Shown here: positions 1-7,096 of the stretch, one piece after another
Layout: each line of letters starts with the position of its first letter
How positions within the stretch are numbered: the stretch's first letter is position 1
Source of the DNA: Actinomycetes bacterium
GTDB lineage: Bacteria; Actinomycetota; Acidimicrobiia; Acidimicrobiales; Palsa-688
Assembly: GCA_021827225.1 (NCBI GenBank)
Contig: JAKAXG010000109.1
Location: 1-9,738 of the forward strand
Reading direction: 5' to 3'
DNA length: 9,738 nt
Program-made: the position numbers and the translations under genes
Notes under the pieces: generated by a model
The model's database searches: none
What the model saw: the letters and a program-made list of their open reading frames with translations, nothing else
Told to the model about the DNA's origin: nothing

Positions 1-3000
1 TTCCGATCTCCTGAGCAGACGGACCGCTTCGGCCAGGCGTACCTCGACCGCCGTGTGGGCGTCACCTACGCCGCGCCCGAGCTCCTCGGCGATCAACCCC
101 GCGTCGACATCGCCGGCCGCCGCCCGGGCCCACACCGACAGGGCGATACCGCGTGACGTGCCGTCGCCGATGGCACCGGCGCGGGCGTGGACCTGCCGGG
201 CTGTGTCCACCGCGGCGTCGAGATCTCCCAGGCGGTACTGGCAGAAGGCGATGTGCCAGCGAGCCGTGTTCTCCTCCCAGCGGTCACCCATCCGGGCCAG
301 CAGCTCGACGGCCTGGCGACACACGCCGATGCATTCCTCGAAGCGCGACGCCCCGTAGAGAACCACACCGTGGAAGCTGAGCGACTGACCCTGCCCCCAC
401 TCGTCGCCGAGGGCGACGCGCAGGTCGTAGGACCGGCGAGCATAGGCGACCCCCCGCCCGAACCACGGGATCATGGTCATGACCGGGGCGTGCTCGGACC
501 ACGCCTGGGCCAGCTCGGCGCTCGGGTGGTACCGCTCTGCGAGATTCATCCCCCGCAGGTGACTCCAAGCACAGGGGAACCTACCGGCGGAGAACCAGTA
601 GACGTAGGCCAGCCGGCTGTAGAGCCTGGCTGCCAGCAGGTCCCGCTCGGCCCCTTCGAGGGGCCGGCGCCGGCAGCATGACGGAGCGAGACTGTGCACG
701 GTCTGGACCAGAACCTCCCACAGGGCCGCGCCCATGAACGCCCATCCCCGGCGGGGCACCCGCCGGCCCAGCTGGCGCAGCGCACCCTCCACGTAGCGGC
801 GCGCCGCCAGCTGATCACCACGCCGGAACGCCACGTCGCCGAGGCGGCCCTCCAGCCGGGACCGCTCCAGCGGATCGGAGGTGAGCTCCAGAGCCGACTG
901 GAGGTGTGATTCGGCGCCGTCGTAGTCCCCGGTCAGAGCCAGTACCTCCCCGAGACCGGAATGCATCGAGCAGCGCTCGGGGACAGCGGCGGCGGGAGCA
1001 CCCCGCTCGGCAATGCGGTACTGGGCCACGGCCACGTCGAGGGCGTGGCGGCGCCGGGCGGCAGCGGCGGCGGCCATGGCGTGGGGGAACGCCCGGTCGA
1101 CCAGACCGGCTGCGTCGAGATGGTAGGCCAAGTCGAAACCGGCCTCGGGGTCGGAGGAATCGAGGTTCTCAGCCGCCCGGCGGTGCAGGTCGTGGCGGGA
1201 CGGGGAATCGAGATCCTCGAGGAGGCGCTCACGCAGCTTGTCATGGGTGAAGGCGCAAGTACCATCTCTCTCGTCCACCCACACCACCTGGCGCCGGCGG
1301 GCTTCCTCGAGGGCAGGAGCGGCGCGCCCCGGGTCGAGCCCGGCTAGGCCCAGCGCCCGGTCCAGATCGAAGCGCTTACCGAGAACAGCCCCGGCGCCGA
1401 GTAACGTCCGGGCGTCGGGCGACAGCAAGCGCAGCCTCTCGCCGAGAACCAGGGCCGCCCGCAGTGACGTCTGGGCGATCCCCCCGGCTCCGGAGGCAAA
1501 GGCCCAGCCGCTCGGGCGATGGTGTATCAGTTCGCCTTCCACCAAGCCTCTCATGATGGCCGCGGCCATGAAGGGGCTGCCCTCGGACAGGTTTGACACC
1601 ACATCGGTTACCTCGGCTGCGGTCGGGCCGGCCATCGACTCGCACAGAGCGACGATGTCGGCGGCGTCGAGACCCTTCAGGGTGACGTGCAACGCGGCCG
1701 GAAGATCGCGCAGAGGATGACCGGCGGGGATCTCCTCGGAGCGGAACGCGGCCACCATGACCAGGTGTCCGTTGCCGGCGACCGAGCGGGACCAACCGGG
1801 CCATTCCCGTAGCAGCTCGAGCGTCGACGCATCGGACCACTGGGCGTCGTCGAGGAGCACCACCACGGATTGGCTCCTCTCGGCCAAGGCGTCGAGCAGG
1901 ACGCAAAGGGCATTGACGGTCCGAGCCTCCCCGTAGGGATCGGCCCCATCGGTGGCCGGGGTCGCGCCGGACCAGCTGAGCAGGCCGGCCAGATCGGGCA
2001 GTGCCTGCACTGCCACGTCGGTCAGCGAGCCGAGCCGGGCGGCCAGGAAGCCGGCGAGCGAGGCGTCGGACCGGCAGAGCTCGGCGATGGCCGCCACCAC
2101 GCCCTCGAGTATCTGGAACGGGCGCCGGGCCACCCGGTCGGCGCCCTGGCCCCTGAGCACCACGGTGGCCGGGTCGACGGCCAGGCAAAGCTCGTCGAGC
2201 AGCCGGCTCTTTCCGGTCCCGGACTCGGCCTCCAGCAGGAGCAGGCGGCGCGGCTCGCCGGGCGCAACGATCGCATCGAGTAGAGCCGCCAACTCCCCAC
2301 GCCTGCCGACGAAGCCCGGTTCACTCAAGCGGGTGCGCCGGTCGGACATTCCGATGGTCATCGGCGGGTCGGCCACACCGGAGCTCAGCGCTGCGGCCAA
2401 TTGGCGCAGGTCGGCCCCGGCGGCCGCGGCCGACTGGTAACGCTCGGCCGGGTCCTTGGCCAGCAGCCGGGCCACGATGGCGTCCAGGGAAGCGGGCACG
2501 GCACGGCGAGCTGAGCGCAGGGGAGCCGGTTGCTGGCGGGCGTGGGCCTGAAGCAGCTCCCCGACACTGTCACCTGCGAAGGGGGGCTGGCCGGTCAGGC
2601 ACTCGTAGAGGACCACGCCGGCCGAGTACAGGTCGCTGCGCTCATCAACCGGCGCTTGTATGAGCCCGGCCGCTTCAGGCGCCAGATAGCGGGCGGTGCC
2701 GACGGTAGCGGCCCGAAGCGACGGGGCCAGCCAGGAGCTGCTGGCCAGGCCGAAATCGATCAGCGCGGCCTGGATCTCACTGGCTGCTCCGGTCACCATG
2801 ATGTTCGCCGGCTTGACATCGCGATGGACCACTCCGCGGTCGTGGGCGACGCACAGATCCCTGAGCATCCCGATCCCGATCTGCACAGCGGTCGCCACGG
2901 GGAGGGCCCCGTCGCGTAGCAGCTCCTCCAGGTTGACGCCCTCGACGAACGATTGGGCCAGGTACATGGCGGAGCCGTCGCCTCCCACCGCCACGGGACG

Positions 3001-3219
3001 GGCAGCCAGTTCCAGCTCGGAGAGAACCAGGGCCTCGTGCTCCAGACGGAACCGGGTGGCGCTGGTCATTCCCCGCGTCGGGACCAGCTTGACGATCACC
3101 GGAGAGCCGCCGAACAGGTCGGTGCCCCGCCATGTCTCAACCCCAGAGCGGCCCTTGATGCACTCGACCAACTCGAATCTCCCGGCCAGGACCCGCCGGC
3201 CGATGCCCTCCGATTCCAT
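1..3219 (-). CDS. PknK-like Ser/Thr protein kinase with AAA ATPase and TPR-like region (3' end outside window)
   Basis: The minus strand is open in one frame from ATG at 3219 to base 1 (1073 codons, no stop). Residues about 11-275 form a Hanks-type kinase: Lys44 in VIVK, catalytic loop HRDVKPAN at 132-139, DFG at 155-157, APE at 180-182. An AAA/NACHT-like ATPase follows from about 302, with a P-loop ending in GTGKS (334-338) and a Walker B strand ending in DD (457-458). From about residue 690 the protein is Ala/Leu-rich and helical, like TPR or MalT-type repeats. This order matches PknK-like signalling proteins, which couple Ser/Thr phosphorylation to a large sensory scaffold, usually soluble; I see no membrane segment. 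AGGAAG lies about 10 nt before ATG 3219; in-frame GTG codons just upstream are alternative starts. The glycine-rich loop is degenerate (KGRSGV). The C-terminal output or sensory domain is unseen, and the target is unknown. Confidence 0.88.
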   Translation of the reverse strand, partial: MESEGIGRRVLAGRFELVECIKGRSGVETWRGTDLFGGSPVIVKLVPTRGMTSATRFRLEHEALVLSELELAARPVAVGGDGSAMYLAQSFVEGVNLEELLRDGALPVATAVQIGIGMLRDLCVAHDRGVVHRDVKPANIMVTGAASEIQAALIDFGLASSSWLAPSLRAATVGTARYLAPEAAGLIQAPVDERSDLYSAGVVLYECLTGQPPFAGDSVGELLQAHARQQPAPLRSARRAVPASLDAIVARLLAKDPAERYQSAAAAGADLRQLAAALSSGVADPPMTIGMSDRRTRLSEPGFVGRRGELAALLDAIVAPGEPRRLLLLEAESGTGKSRLLDELCLAVDPATVVLRGQGADRVARRPFQILEGVVAAIAELCRSDASLAGFLAARLGSLTDVAVQALPDLAGLLSWSGATPATDGADPYGEARTVNALCVLLDALAERSQSVVVLLDDAQWSDASTLELLREWPGWSRSVAGNGHLVMVAAFRSEEIPAGHPLRDLPAALHVTLKGLDAADIVALCESMAGPTAAEVTDVVSNLSEGSPFMAAAIMRGLVEGELIHHRPSGWAFASGAGGIAQTSLRAALVLGERLRLLSPDARTLLGAGAVLGKRFDLDRALGLAGLDPGRAAPALEEARRRQVVWVDERDGTCAFTHDKLRERLLEDLDSPSRHDLHRRAAENLDSSDPEAGFDLAYHLDAAGLVDRAFPHAMAAAAAARRRHALDVAVAQYRIAERGAPAAAVPERCSMHSGLGEVLALTGDYDGAESHLQSALELTSDPLERSRLEGRLGDVAFRRGDQLAARRYVEGALRQLGRRVPRRGWAFMGAALWEVLVQTVHSLAPSCCRRRPLEGAERDLLAARLYSRLAYVYWFSAGRFPCAWSHLRGMNLAERYHPSAELAQAWSEHAPVMTMIPWFGRGVAYARRSYDLRVALGDEWGQGQSLSFHGVVLYGASRFEECIGVCRQAVELLARMGDRWEENTARWHIAFCQYRLGDLDAAVDTARQVHARAGAIGDGTSRGIALSVWARAAAGDVDAGLIAEELGRGVGDAHTAVEVRLAEAVRLLRRSE

Positions 3220-3274
3220 CCCCAGCTTCTTCCTGGGCGCCACCACGCCCGCCGTAAACGCCTTTTGCTGCCTA

Positions 3275-3303
3275 CTGATATTTCGGCACCACCAGTGCAT
3301 CAA
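3275..3303 (-). promoter_or_regulatory. Candidate sigma70-type promoter of the kinase gene
   Basis: On the minus strand TTGATG (3298-3303) is followed after exactly 17 nt by TATCAG (3275-3280). Each box matches its consensus at 4 of 6 positions. It lies in a locally AT-rich patch and ends 55 nt before the chosen kinase start. This is motif matching only. Confidence 0.35.
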
Positions 3304-3509
3304 TTGACCGGTTTTTCACCAGGCCAGCGCAGCGCCGGGTACCCCACCCCGGCCGGTGGAACAGGTACCTCGCTGGTGGGCCTGGAAGCCAAGGCCGACG
3401 ACCGGGCCGGGCGTCGCCGTGGGGGGATCTGGCCGCCATGGCCGGGTGAGGGTGGTCGGGGTCCTGGTGTCGCTCCGCCACTGGAGTTGGACGCGCCGCC
3501 GGGCCGGGC

Positions 3510-3533
3510 GGGGAGCCGGGGAGCCGGGGAGCC
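3510..3533. repeat. Three tandem copies of GGGGAGCC
   Basis: The octamer GGGGAGCC occurs three times head to tail without mismatch (3510-3517, 3518-3525, 3526-3533) in otherwise non-coding DNA. It directly abuts the hairpin that follows the thioredoxin-like gene. Slippage at such a short GC repeat is a plausible origin. Confidence 0.85.
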
Positions 3534-3550
3534 GGGCCGGTGAGCCCGGC
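3531..3550 (-). terminator. GC hairpin just after the thioredoxin-like gene
   Basis: Perfect 7-bp arms GCCGGGC (3531-3537) and GCCCGGC (3544-3550) flank a 6-nt loop, starting 2 nt beyond the stop codon at 3553. There is no T-run, so it is a weak or non-canonical terminator candidate, or an mRNA 3'-end stabiliser. Confidence 0.4.
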
Positions 3551-3552
3551 CG

Positions 3553-3864
3553 CTACCGGGCGGAGATGGCGGCGACCAGCTGCTCCACCGACGGTGCCCC
3601 GTCGCTCCGGGCGCCGTGGCGGTAAACCCGGCAGGTCCAAGCCGGTGGCGAGCCGGGGTCGGCGAAGGGGTCGACGCCGTCCACCAGCACGGTGGGCGAC
3701 CCACGGAAACCGATCCGCTCGGCCTCCATCTCATCGGCGATCTCCTCCACCGTCACCGTCGGGGCCGCACCGTCGAGGCGCCGCAGGGCCTCGGCCACCC
3801 GGTCCCGGGCCAGATCGAGGTGCGGGCAGCCGGGCAGGTACTGGACGGTGATGGTGTCCGCCAT
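3553..3864 (-). CDS. Small thioredoxin-fold protein with a GCPH motif
   Basis: 103 residues, about the size of a single thioredoxin-like domain. It opens with a beta-strand leading into GCPH (Cys13), where thioredoxins carry their active-site cysteine. A GSPTVLVDGVDPF segment follows (55-67), with Pro57 at the cis-proline position, and a second cysteine lies in TCRVY (Cys78). I recall this pattern from small actinobacterial proteins annotated as thioredoxin family or similar to the alkylmercury-lyase C-terminal domain. A redox or metal-thiol role is plausible but not shown; there is no CxxC. It has no signal peptide, so it is probably cytoplasmic. ATG 3864 is preferred because a TAGATT box ends exactly 7 nt upstream. 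The frame stays open upstream, but that part is antisense to the neighbouring gene. It is divergent from the NTF2-like gene, 46 bp apart. Confidence 0.8.
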   Translation of the reverse strand: MADTITVQYLPGCPHLDLARDRVAEALRRLDGAAPTVTVEEIADEMEAERIGFRGSPTVLVDGVDPFADPGSPPAWTCRVYRHGARSDGAPSVEQLVAAISAR

Positions 3865-3871
3865 CGCGACG

Positions 3872-3877
3872 AATCTA
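3872..3877 (-). promoter_or_regulatory. -10 box (TAGATT) for leaderless transcription of the thioredoxin-like gene
   Basis: The minus strand reads TAGATT, seven bases (CGTCGCG), then ATG at 3864. A TANNNT box 7 nt before the initiation codon is the established actinobacterial signature of a transcript that starts at the first base of the start codon. There is no Shine-Dalgarno here, which fits. Confidence 0.65.
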
Positions 3878-3897
3878 CACCGGGAACCGGCCGGGCG

Positions 3898-3903
3898 TAG
3901 GCT
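3898..3903 (+). promoter_or_regulatory. -10 box (TAGGCT) for leaderless transcription of the NTF2-like gene
   Basis: TAGGCT is followed by exactly seven bases (GGCCGGC) and then GTG at 3911. This mirrors the box on the opposite strand and decides the start in favour of GTG 3911 over ATG 3932. Confidence 0.6.
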
Positions 3904-3910
3904 GGCCGGC

Positions 3911-4294
3911 GTGGCCCCCGGTGACGCAGAGATGGCCGAACTGGCCGACCGGGTCCGAAGCGCCCTCGAAGCCGGCGACCTCGACGCCCACGCCGACCTG
4001 CTGACCCCCGACGCCCGGTGGGGACCCCCCGACGACCCCGAGTCCGGGTGCCGGGACCGGGCCGAGGTACTGGCCTGGTACCGGGCCGCCCGGGAGGAGG
4101 GCGTCCGCATCGGCATGGAAGAGGTGGCGACCGGGGCCTCGGCCATCGTGGCCGGGGTCACCGTCACCGCCGCCCCCGGCGGGGAGGGCGTCGCCCGGTG
4201 GCTGGTGCTCACCGTCAGGGACGGCCTCGTCTGCGACATACGGGGCTTCGACACCCGGGAGGCGGCGGCCGCCCGGGCCGGTCTGCCGGCCTAG
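3911..4294 (+). CDS. SnoaL/NTF2-like small protein
   Basis: 127 residues from GTG 3911. An N-terminal amphipathic helix (AELADRVRSALEAGDLDAHA) leads to LLTPDARWGPPDDP, then RAEVLAWYRAAREEG and alternating beta-strands ending in WLVLTVRDGLVCDIRGFDTREAAAARAG. This helix-then-sheet order with the DLLTPDARW and V-DIRGF segments fits the nuclear-transport-factor-2/SnoaL-like fold. Members range from small ketosteroid-isomerase-like enzymes to non-catalytic ligand-binding proteins, so no reaction is assigned. There is no signal peptide. The start is placed at GTG because of the TAGGCT box 7 nt upstream; ATG 3932, in frame, would shorten the protein by 7 residues. The gene is convergent with the PhnB-like gene, with 62 bp between the stop codons. 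Confidence 0.78.
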   Translation: MAPGDAEMAELADRVRSALEAGDLDAHADLLTPDARWGPPDDPESGCRDRAEVLAWYRAAREEGVRIGMEEVATGASAIVAGVTVTAAPGGEGVARWLVLTVRDGLVCDIRGFDTREAAAARAGLPA

Positions 4295-4325
4295 AACCGG
4301 CCCCCCGGTGGCGGGCGAGCAGGGA

Positions 4326-4339
4326 CCGGGCCGGCCCGG
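4326..4339. terminator. GC palindrome between convergent genes
   Basis: CCGGGCCGGCCCGG is a perfect 14-bp palindrome in the 62-bp gap between two convergent stop codons. As RNA it could form a 5-bp stem with a 4-nt loop on either strand. The position suits a bidirectional terminator, but there is no T-run on either side and such palindromes are not rare at this GC content. Confidence 0.3.
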
Positions 4340-4356
4340 CCGGCCAGGAAGGGGAC

Positions 4357-4788
4357 CTACGCCGTGTGGGTGTGGTTGACCATCCAGCGGATGCCGAAGC
4401 GATCCAGGGTCACACCCCAGTAGGCCCCCCAGGGCATCTCCCCCATGGGCTGGCCCTCGGATCCGCCCGCCGACAGGGCCCCGTACAGCCGGTCGGCTTC
4501 CTCCCTGCTGTCCACGTCGAGGCACAAGGTGGTGTTGTTACCGACGGTCACCTGGTGGCCCATGGAGCTGAGCATGTCGGTGGCCATCAGGAGATGCCCG
4601 TCCAGGATGGGCATCTCGGCGTGCATGACCAGGTCCCGCTCCTCGGCCGGCAGTTCCGCCCCCGGCCCGAACGGCAGGTCGGAGAACCGGCTGAGCACGG
4701 TGATGGCGGTACCGAAGGTCTTGGCGTAGAAGGTGAACGCCTCCTCGGTCCGTCCCTGGAAATTGAGATAGGTGTTTACTCTTGCCAT
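4357..4788 (-). CDS. PhnB-like VOC (glyoxalase-fold) family protein
   Basis: 143 residues. The start MARVNTYLNFQGRTEEAFTFY followed by KTFG matches the first beta-alpha unit of the PhnB/YjdN (3-demethylubiquinone-methyltransferase-like) branch of the vicinal-oxygen-chelate superfamily. Further signatures are VMHAEMPILDGHLLMATD (about 54-71), NNTTLCLDV, and the C-terminal GAYWGVTLDRFGIRWMVN, the usual closing strands of this family. Length is normal. No enzymatic activity is assigned, since most PhnB-like members are uncharacterised. It has no signal peptide and is probably cytoplasmic. ATG 4788 is supported by GGGGAGGA (4797-4804) with an 8-nt spacer, a conventional leadered start unlike the two genes to its left. 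Confidence 0.88.
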   Translation of the reverse strand: MARVNTYLNFQGRTEEAFTFYAKTFGTAITVLSRFSDLPFGPGAELPAEERDLVMHAEMPILDGHLLMATDMLSSMGHQVTVGNNTTLCLDVDSREEADRLYGALSAGGSEGQPMGEMPWGAYWGVTLDRFGIRWMVNHTHTA

Positions 4789-4959
4789 CGGTGGGTTCCT
4801 CCCCTTCCGGTACGCCGCGGGGCGCCCGCGTCCATCGTCTACCAGTGCAGACGGCCGGTCCAGCGGGAATTCATCGCCGAGCGACGGTCAAGCGGCACCG
4901 ACCGGCACGCAGCAGAGCCTCCGCCGGCCGGTTGCGGGGCCGGCCCCGACGGCCCCAGG

Positions 4960-5219
4960 ATGGTCGGCGTGGCTCGGGGTGAGATCCTCGTCGGCACCTG
5001 CTCGTGGACGGACCAGACGCTGGTCAAGGACACGGACTGGTACCCGAAGCGCTCGATGTCGGCGGCCGAGCGGCCACCGAGGCGGAGCTGCGGGAGTGGG
5101 CGCCCAGGCTGCGGGACCTGGCCGAGCGGGCCGGGCGGGTGCACGCCCTCATGATCAACTGCTACCAGGACTACGGCGTGCGCGACGCCGCCGACCTGGC
5201 CGCCATCCTCAACGGCTGA
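4960..5219 (+). pseudogene. Remnant of a DUF72 (YecE-like) gene with its centre deleted
   Basis: One frame from ATG 4960 (or GTG 4969) gives EILVGTCSWTDQTLVKDTDWYPKR, the typical DUF72 N-terminus (VGTSSWTD...GWYP). After about base 5073 this frame becomes meaningless and stops at 5154. A second frame then gives EAELREWAPRLRDLAER followed by HALMINCYQDYGVRDAADLAAIL to TGA 5217-5219, the typical DUF72 C-terminus (LREWAPR...NNCY.DYAVRNA). Intact members are roughly 240-300 residues, whereas only about 85 codons remain, so some 170-200 central codons and the reading frame are gone. The function of DUF72 is poorly known. No clear Shine-Dalgarno precedes it. A sequencing or assembly deletion is the alternative to genuine decay. 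Confidence 0.75.
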
Positions 5220-5237
5220 GGGTCCCGGCCCGGTACT

Positions 5238-5834
5238 TCAGCTTCGGACAGCTTCCGGCTGGCCACTACCGGTTAGGCCACCGCACGAGCACCGCTGCGT
5301 TGCCCCTCCCAAGAGATCTCCATGTTGCGACTCGCGACTTTGGTCCGCTTGATTCGGATCGCCCTGCCAGTGCTCGCGGCTCCCGAGGGCCAGCAACTGT
5401 TCCTCGATGGCGCTCGCTCGCTCCAGCACGGTGCTGAGCACATCAAGGGTGGTGTCAGCTTTACGGGCTGCCTTGTCGGACATGACATTCTGGCCGGCGA
5501 TGATCACCGAGAGCAGCACCAGTTGCAGAAAGGTCTGGGAAACCCACGAGATCAGGGTGACCCGGCTACCTGAGGCAACAGCGGAGGGCAGGCTGAGAAG
5601 GGCCAGCCCAGCGAAGGCGTACGCGCACCACATGGTGCCGACGAGCTCGGTCACTTTGACGGCGAGCCACCGGTTGAACCGAGCGGCCGTGCGGAGCCGA
5701 GCATTCGTGACGATCTCGACGAGGTGACCGGCGTCATGGAACGGAGTGGACTGACCCGAAAGGCCCTGCGACCGCTTCTGATTAGTGCGGTGGGGCGAGT
5801 ATGCCGACCCGGATGCGAGAGGCAAGCCGCTCAT
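5238..5834 (-). CDS. Small two-helix membrane protein in an operon with SulP
   Basis: 198 residues. A polar N-terminal region (1-58) is followed by two hydrophobic segments, about 61-88 (VTELVGTMWCAYAFAGLALL onward) and 93-114 (ISWVSQTFLQLVLLSVIIAG). Next comes a charged, probably helical stretch, KAARKADTTLDVLSTVLERA and on to EEQLLAL (121-150), then a polar tail. This resembles uncharacterised actinobacterial inner-membrane proteins of DUF1003-like architecture; I cannot fix the family. ATG 5834 is chosen because AAGGAG (5841-5846) sits 6 nt upstream and overlaps the SulP stop, leaving only 11 nt between the genes, so co-translation is likely. The frame continues upstream to 6305 only as an out-of-frame reading of SulP. 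A role as accessory subunit of the transporter is an inference from the coupling. Confidence 0.8.
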   Translation of the reverse strand: MSGLPLASGSAYSPHRTNQKRSQGLSGQSTPFHDAGHLVEIVTNARLRTAARFNRWLAVKVTELVGTMWCAYAFAGLALLSLPSAVASGSRVTLISWVSQTFLQLVLLSVIIAGQNVMSDKAARKADTTLDVLSTVLERASAIEEQLLALGSREHWQGDPNQADQSRESQHGDLLGGATQRCSCGGLTGSGQPEAVRS

Positions 5835-5845
5835 GCGCTTCTCCT

Positions 5846-7096
5846 TCAGCTCGAGGTTACGGGGGCAGGCTCGGAAGGCTCTCCTCTTCGGGCGCTCAAG
5901 CGGTCGTAGACCGGTCCGAGCCGGGTGGCCGCGGCGAACACGACGACCCCCGCGGCTACTCCGATGGCCAGGTCGCTGGTGGCCAGAGTGCCGGCGACGG
6001 TTGCGACGGTCGCCGCGGTATCCCGACGGGGGATCGTCTTCAAGGTGGCCGGACGGACTGATCCCCAGTCGAAGGTCCTGAACGCCACGACGATCATGAC
6101 CGCGACCAGGGCAGCCATCGGCACTCGGCCCAGCTGGGACGCGACCAGGCTGACCATGACGAGGATGGCGGCGCCGGCGGTGAAGGTGGACAGACGGGTT
6201 CGGCCGCCGGTGCGAAGGTTGATGATGGTCTGACCGATCATGGCGCACCCGCCCATCCCGCCCAGTAGGGCGGTAACCAGATTGGCGACGCCTTGCCCGC
6301 AGCATTCACGCCGCGGAGAGGAGGCGCTGGACGTGATCTCGTCGACCAGCTGGGCGGTCATCAACGACTCGAGAAGCCCGACCACTGCCAGCGCCACTGC
6401 GTACGGGGCGACCAGCCCAAGTGTGGCCCACGTCCATGGAAGCGCCGGGAGCGCAGGATGGGGGACGTGCCAGGCGGCCAGATTTCCTTTCTGGCCCAGC
6501 GTCGGAACCGCCAAGTGACCGGTGACCGCAATCGCAGTCACCACCAGGATCGCCAGCAGAGGAGCCGGCACCAGGTTGTTGACCCTTCCAGCGACCACCA
6601 CGACTGTCAATCCCACGCAAACGAGGGGGTAAACGACCCACGGGACATGGCTGAGCTCGGGAATCTGGGCCCAGAAGATGAGGATGGCCAGGGCGTTCAC
6701 GAACCCGGTTATGACGCTGCGAGGCAGAACTCGCATCAGCCGGTCGACCCGGCACAGCCCGAGGACGACCTGCAGAATCCCGCCCAGGATCACCGCAGCG
6801 ATCAGATACGGCAGCCCATGATGGCGCAACAGCGGGGCCACCACGAGAGCCACAGACCCGGCGGCTCCGGAGACCATGGCCGGACGCCCCCCGACTACGG
6901 CGATGGCCATTGCCATGGTGGCGGCGGTGAGTAACCCGACCAGCGGGTTCAACCCGGCCACCACGGCAAAGGATATGGACTCGGGCATGAGAGCGAACGC
7001 CCCGACCAGGCCGGCCAGGACTTCTCGGCGGCTCACGCCGACGAGGCGGCTGAATGTGCTGCGTCGGGTGCTGACAAGAGTGGAAGTCGAAGTCAT
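5846..7096 (-). CDS. SulP/SLC26-type anion transporter lacking a STAS domain
   Basis: 416 residues, almost entirely hydrophobic, with ten or more likely membrane helices. The conserved SulP entry segment spans about 37-90: PESISFAVVAGLNPLVGLLT, then GGRPAMVSGAAGSVALVVAP. Later family segments are VITGFVNALAILIF, GLLESLMTAQLVDE, and NLVTALLGGMGGCAMIGQTI with NLRTGGRTRLST. Family members move sulfate, bicarbonate or related anions across the inner membrane, usually with Na+ or H+ coupling. Typical members are about 500-560 residues and end in a cytoplasmic STAS domain; this one stops soon after the last helix, so STAS is absent. ATG 7096 has GGAG (7105-7108) 8 nt upstream. It forms an operon with the downstream membrane protein and diverges from the GntR-sulfatase-FGE genes. 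Sulfate as cargo is suggested only by that neighbourhood. Confidence 0.9.
   Translation of the reverse strand: MTSTSTLVSTRRSTFSRLVGVSRREVLAGLVGAFALMPESISFAVVAGLNPLVGLLTAATMAMAIAVVGGRPAMVSGAAGSVALVVAPLLRHHGLPYLIAAVILGGILQVVLGLCRVDRLMRVLPRSVITGFVNALAILIFWAQIPELSHVPWVVYPLVCVGLTVVVVAGRVNNLVPAPLLAILVVTAIAVTGHLAVPTLGQKGNLAAWHVPHPALPALPWTWATLGLVAPYAVALAVVGLLESLMTAQLVDEITSSASSPRRECCGQGVANLVTALLGGMGGCAMIGQTIINLRTGGRTRLSTFTAGAAILVMVSLVASQLGRVPMAALVAVMIVVAFRTFDWGSVRPATLKTIPRRDTAATVATVAGTLATSDLAIGVAAGVVVFAAATRLGPVYDRLSARRGEPSEPAPVTSS

Larger units (their letters stand above)
3220..3552. other. Non-coding region upstream of the kinase
   Basis: This is a 333-bp gap between the kinase start and the stop of the thioredoxin-like gene, both on the minus strand. 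The kinase-proximal third (about 3245-3320) is AT-richer than its surroundings and holds a candidate promoter. The distal part is extremely GC-rich, with a triplicated octamer and a hairpin. Reading frames that cross it also cross neighbouring genes in antisense and show no recognisable protein family. Confidence 0.6.

Noticed and set aside
187..681. Plus-strand frame of 164 codons
   Set aside because: It is antisense to the continuous TPR-like part of the kinase gene, with no recognisable motif or ribosome binding site.
1376..2188. Minus-strand frame of 270 codons inside the kinase gene
   Set aside because: It is out of frame with the kinase/ATPase reading and strongly Arg/Gly-rich. The in-frame reading gives kinase, Walker A and Walker B motifs.
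3865..4254. In-frame minus-strand extension making the thioredoxin-like protein 233 residues
   Set aside because: The extra part is antisense to the NTF2-like gene and shows no family resemblance. The TAGATT box and the thioredoxin fold both place the start at 3864.
4018..5154. Plus-strand frame of 378 codons
   Set aside because: Its first part is a shifted reading of the NTF2-like gene and the middle is antisense to the PhnB-like gene. Only its end (from 4960) is meaningful, as the DUF72 N-terminal remnant.
5835..6305. Upstream extension of the two-helix membrane protein
   Set aside because: It reads SulP coding sequence in the wrong frame and is rich in Arg, Pro and Gly. AAGGAG before ATG 5834 fixes the start.
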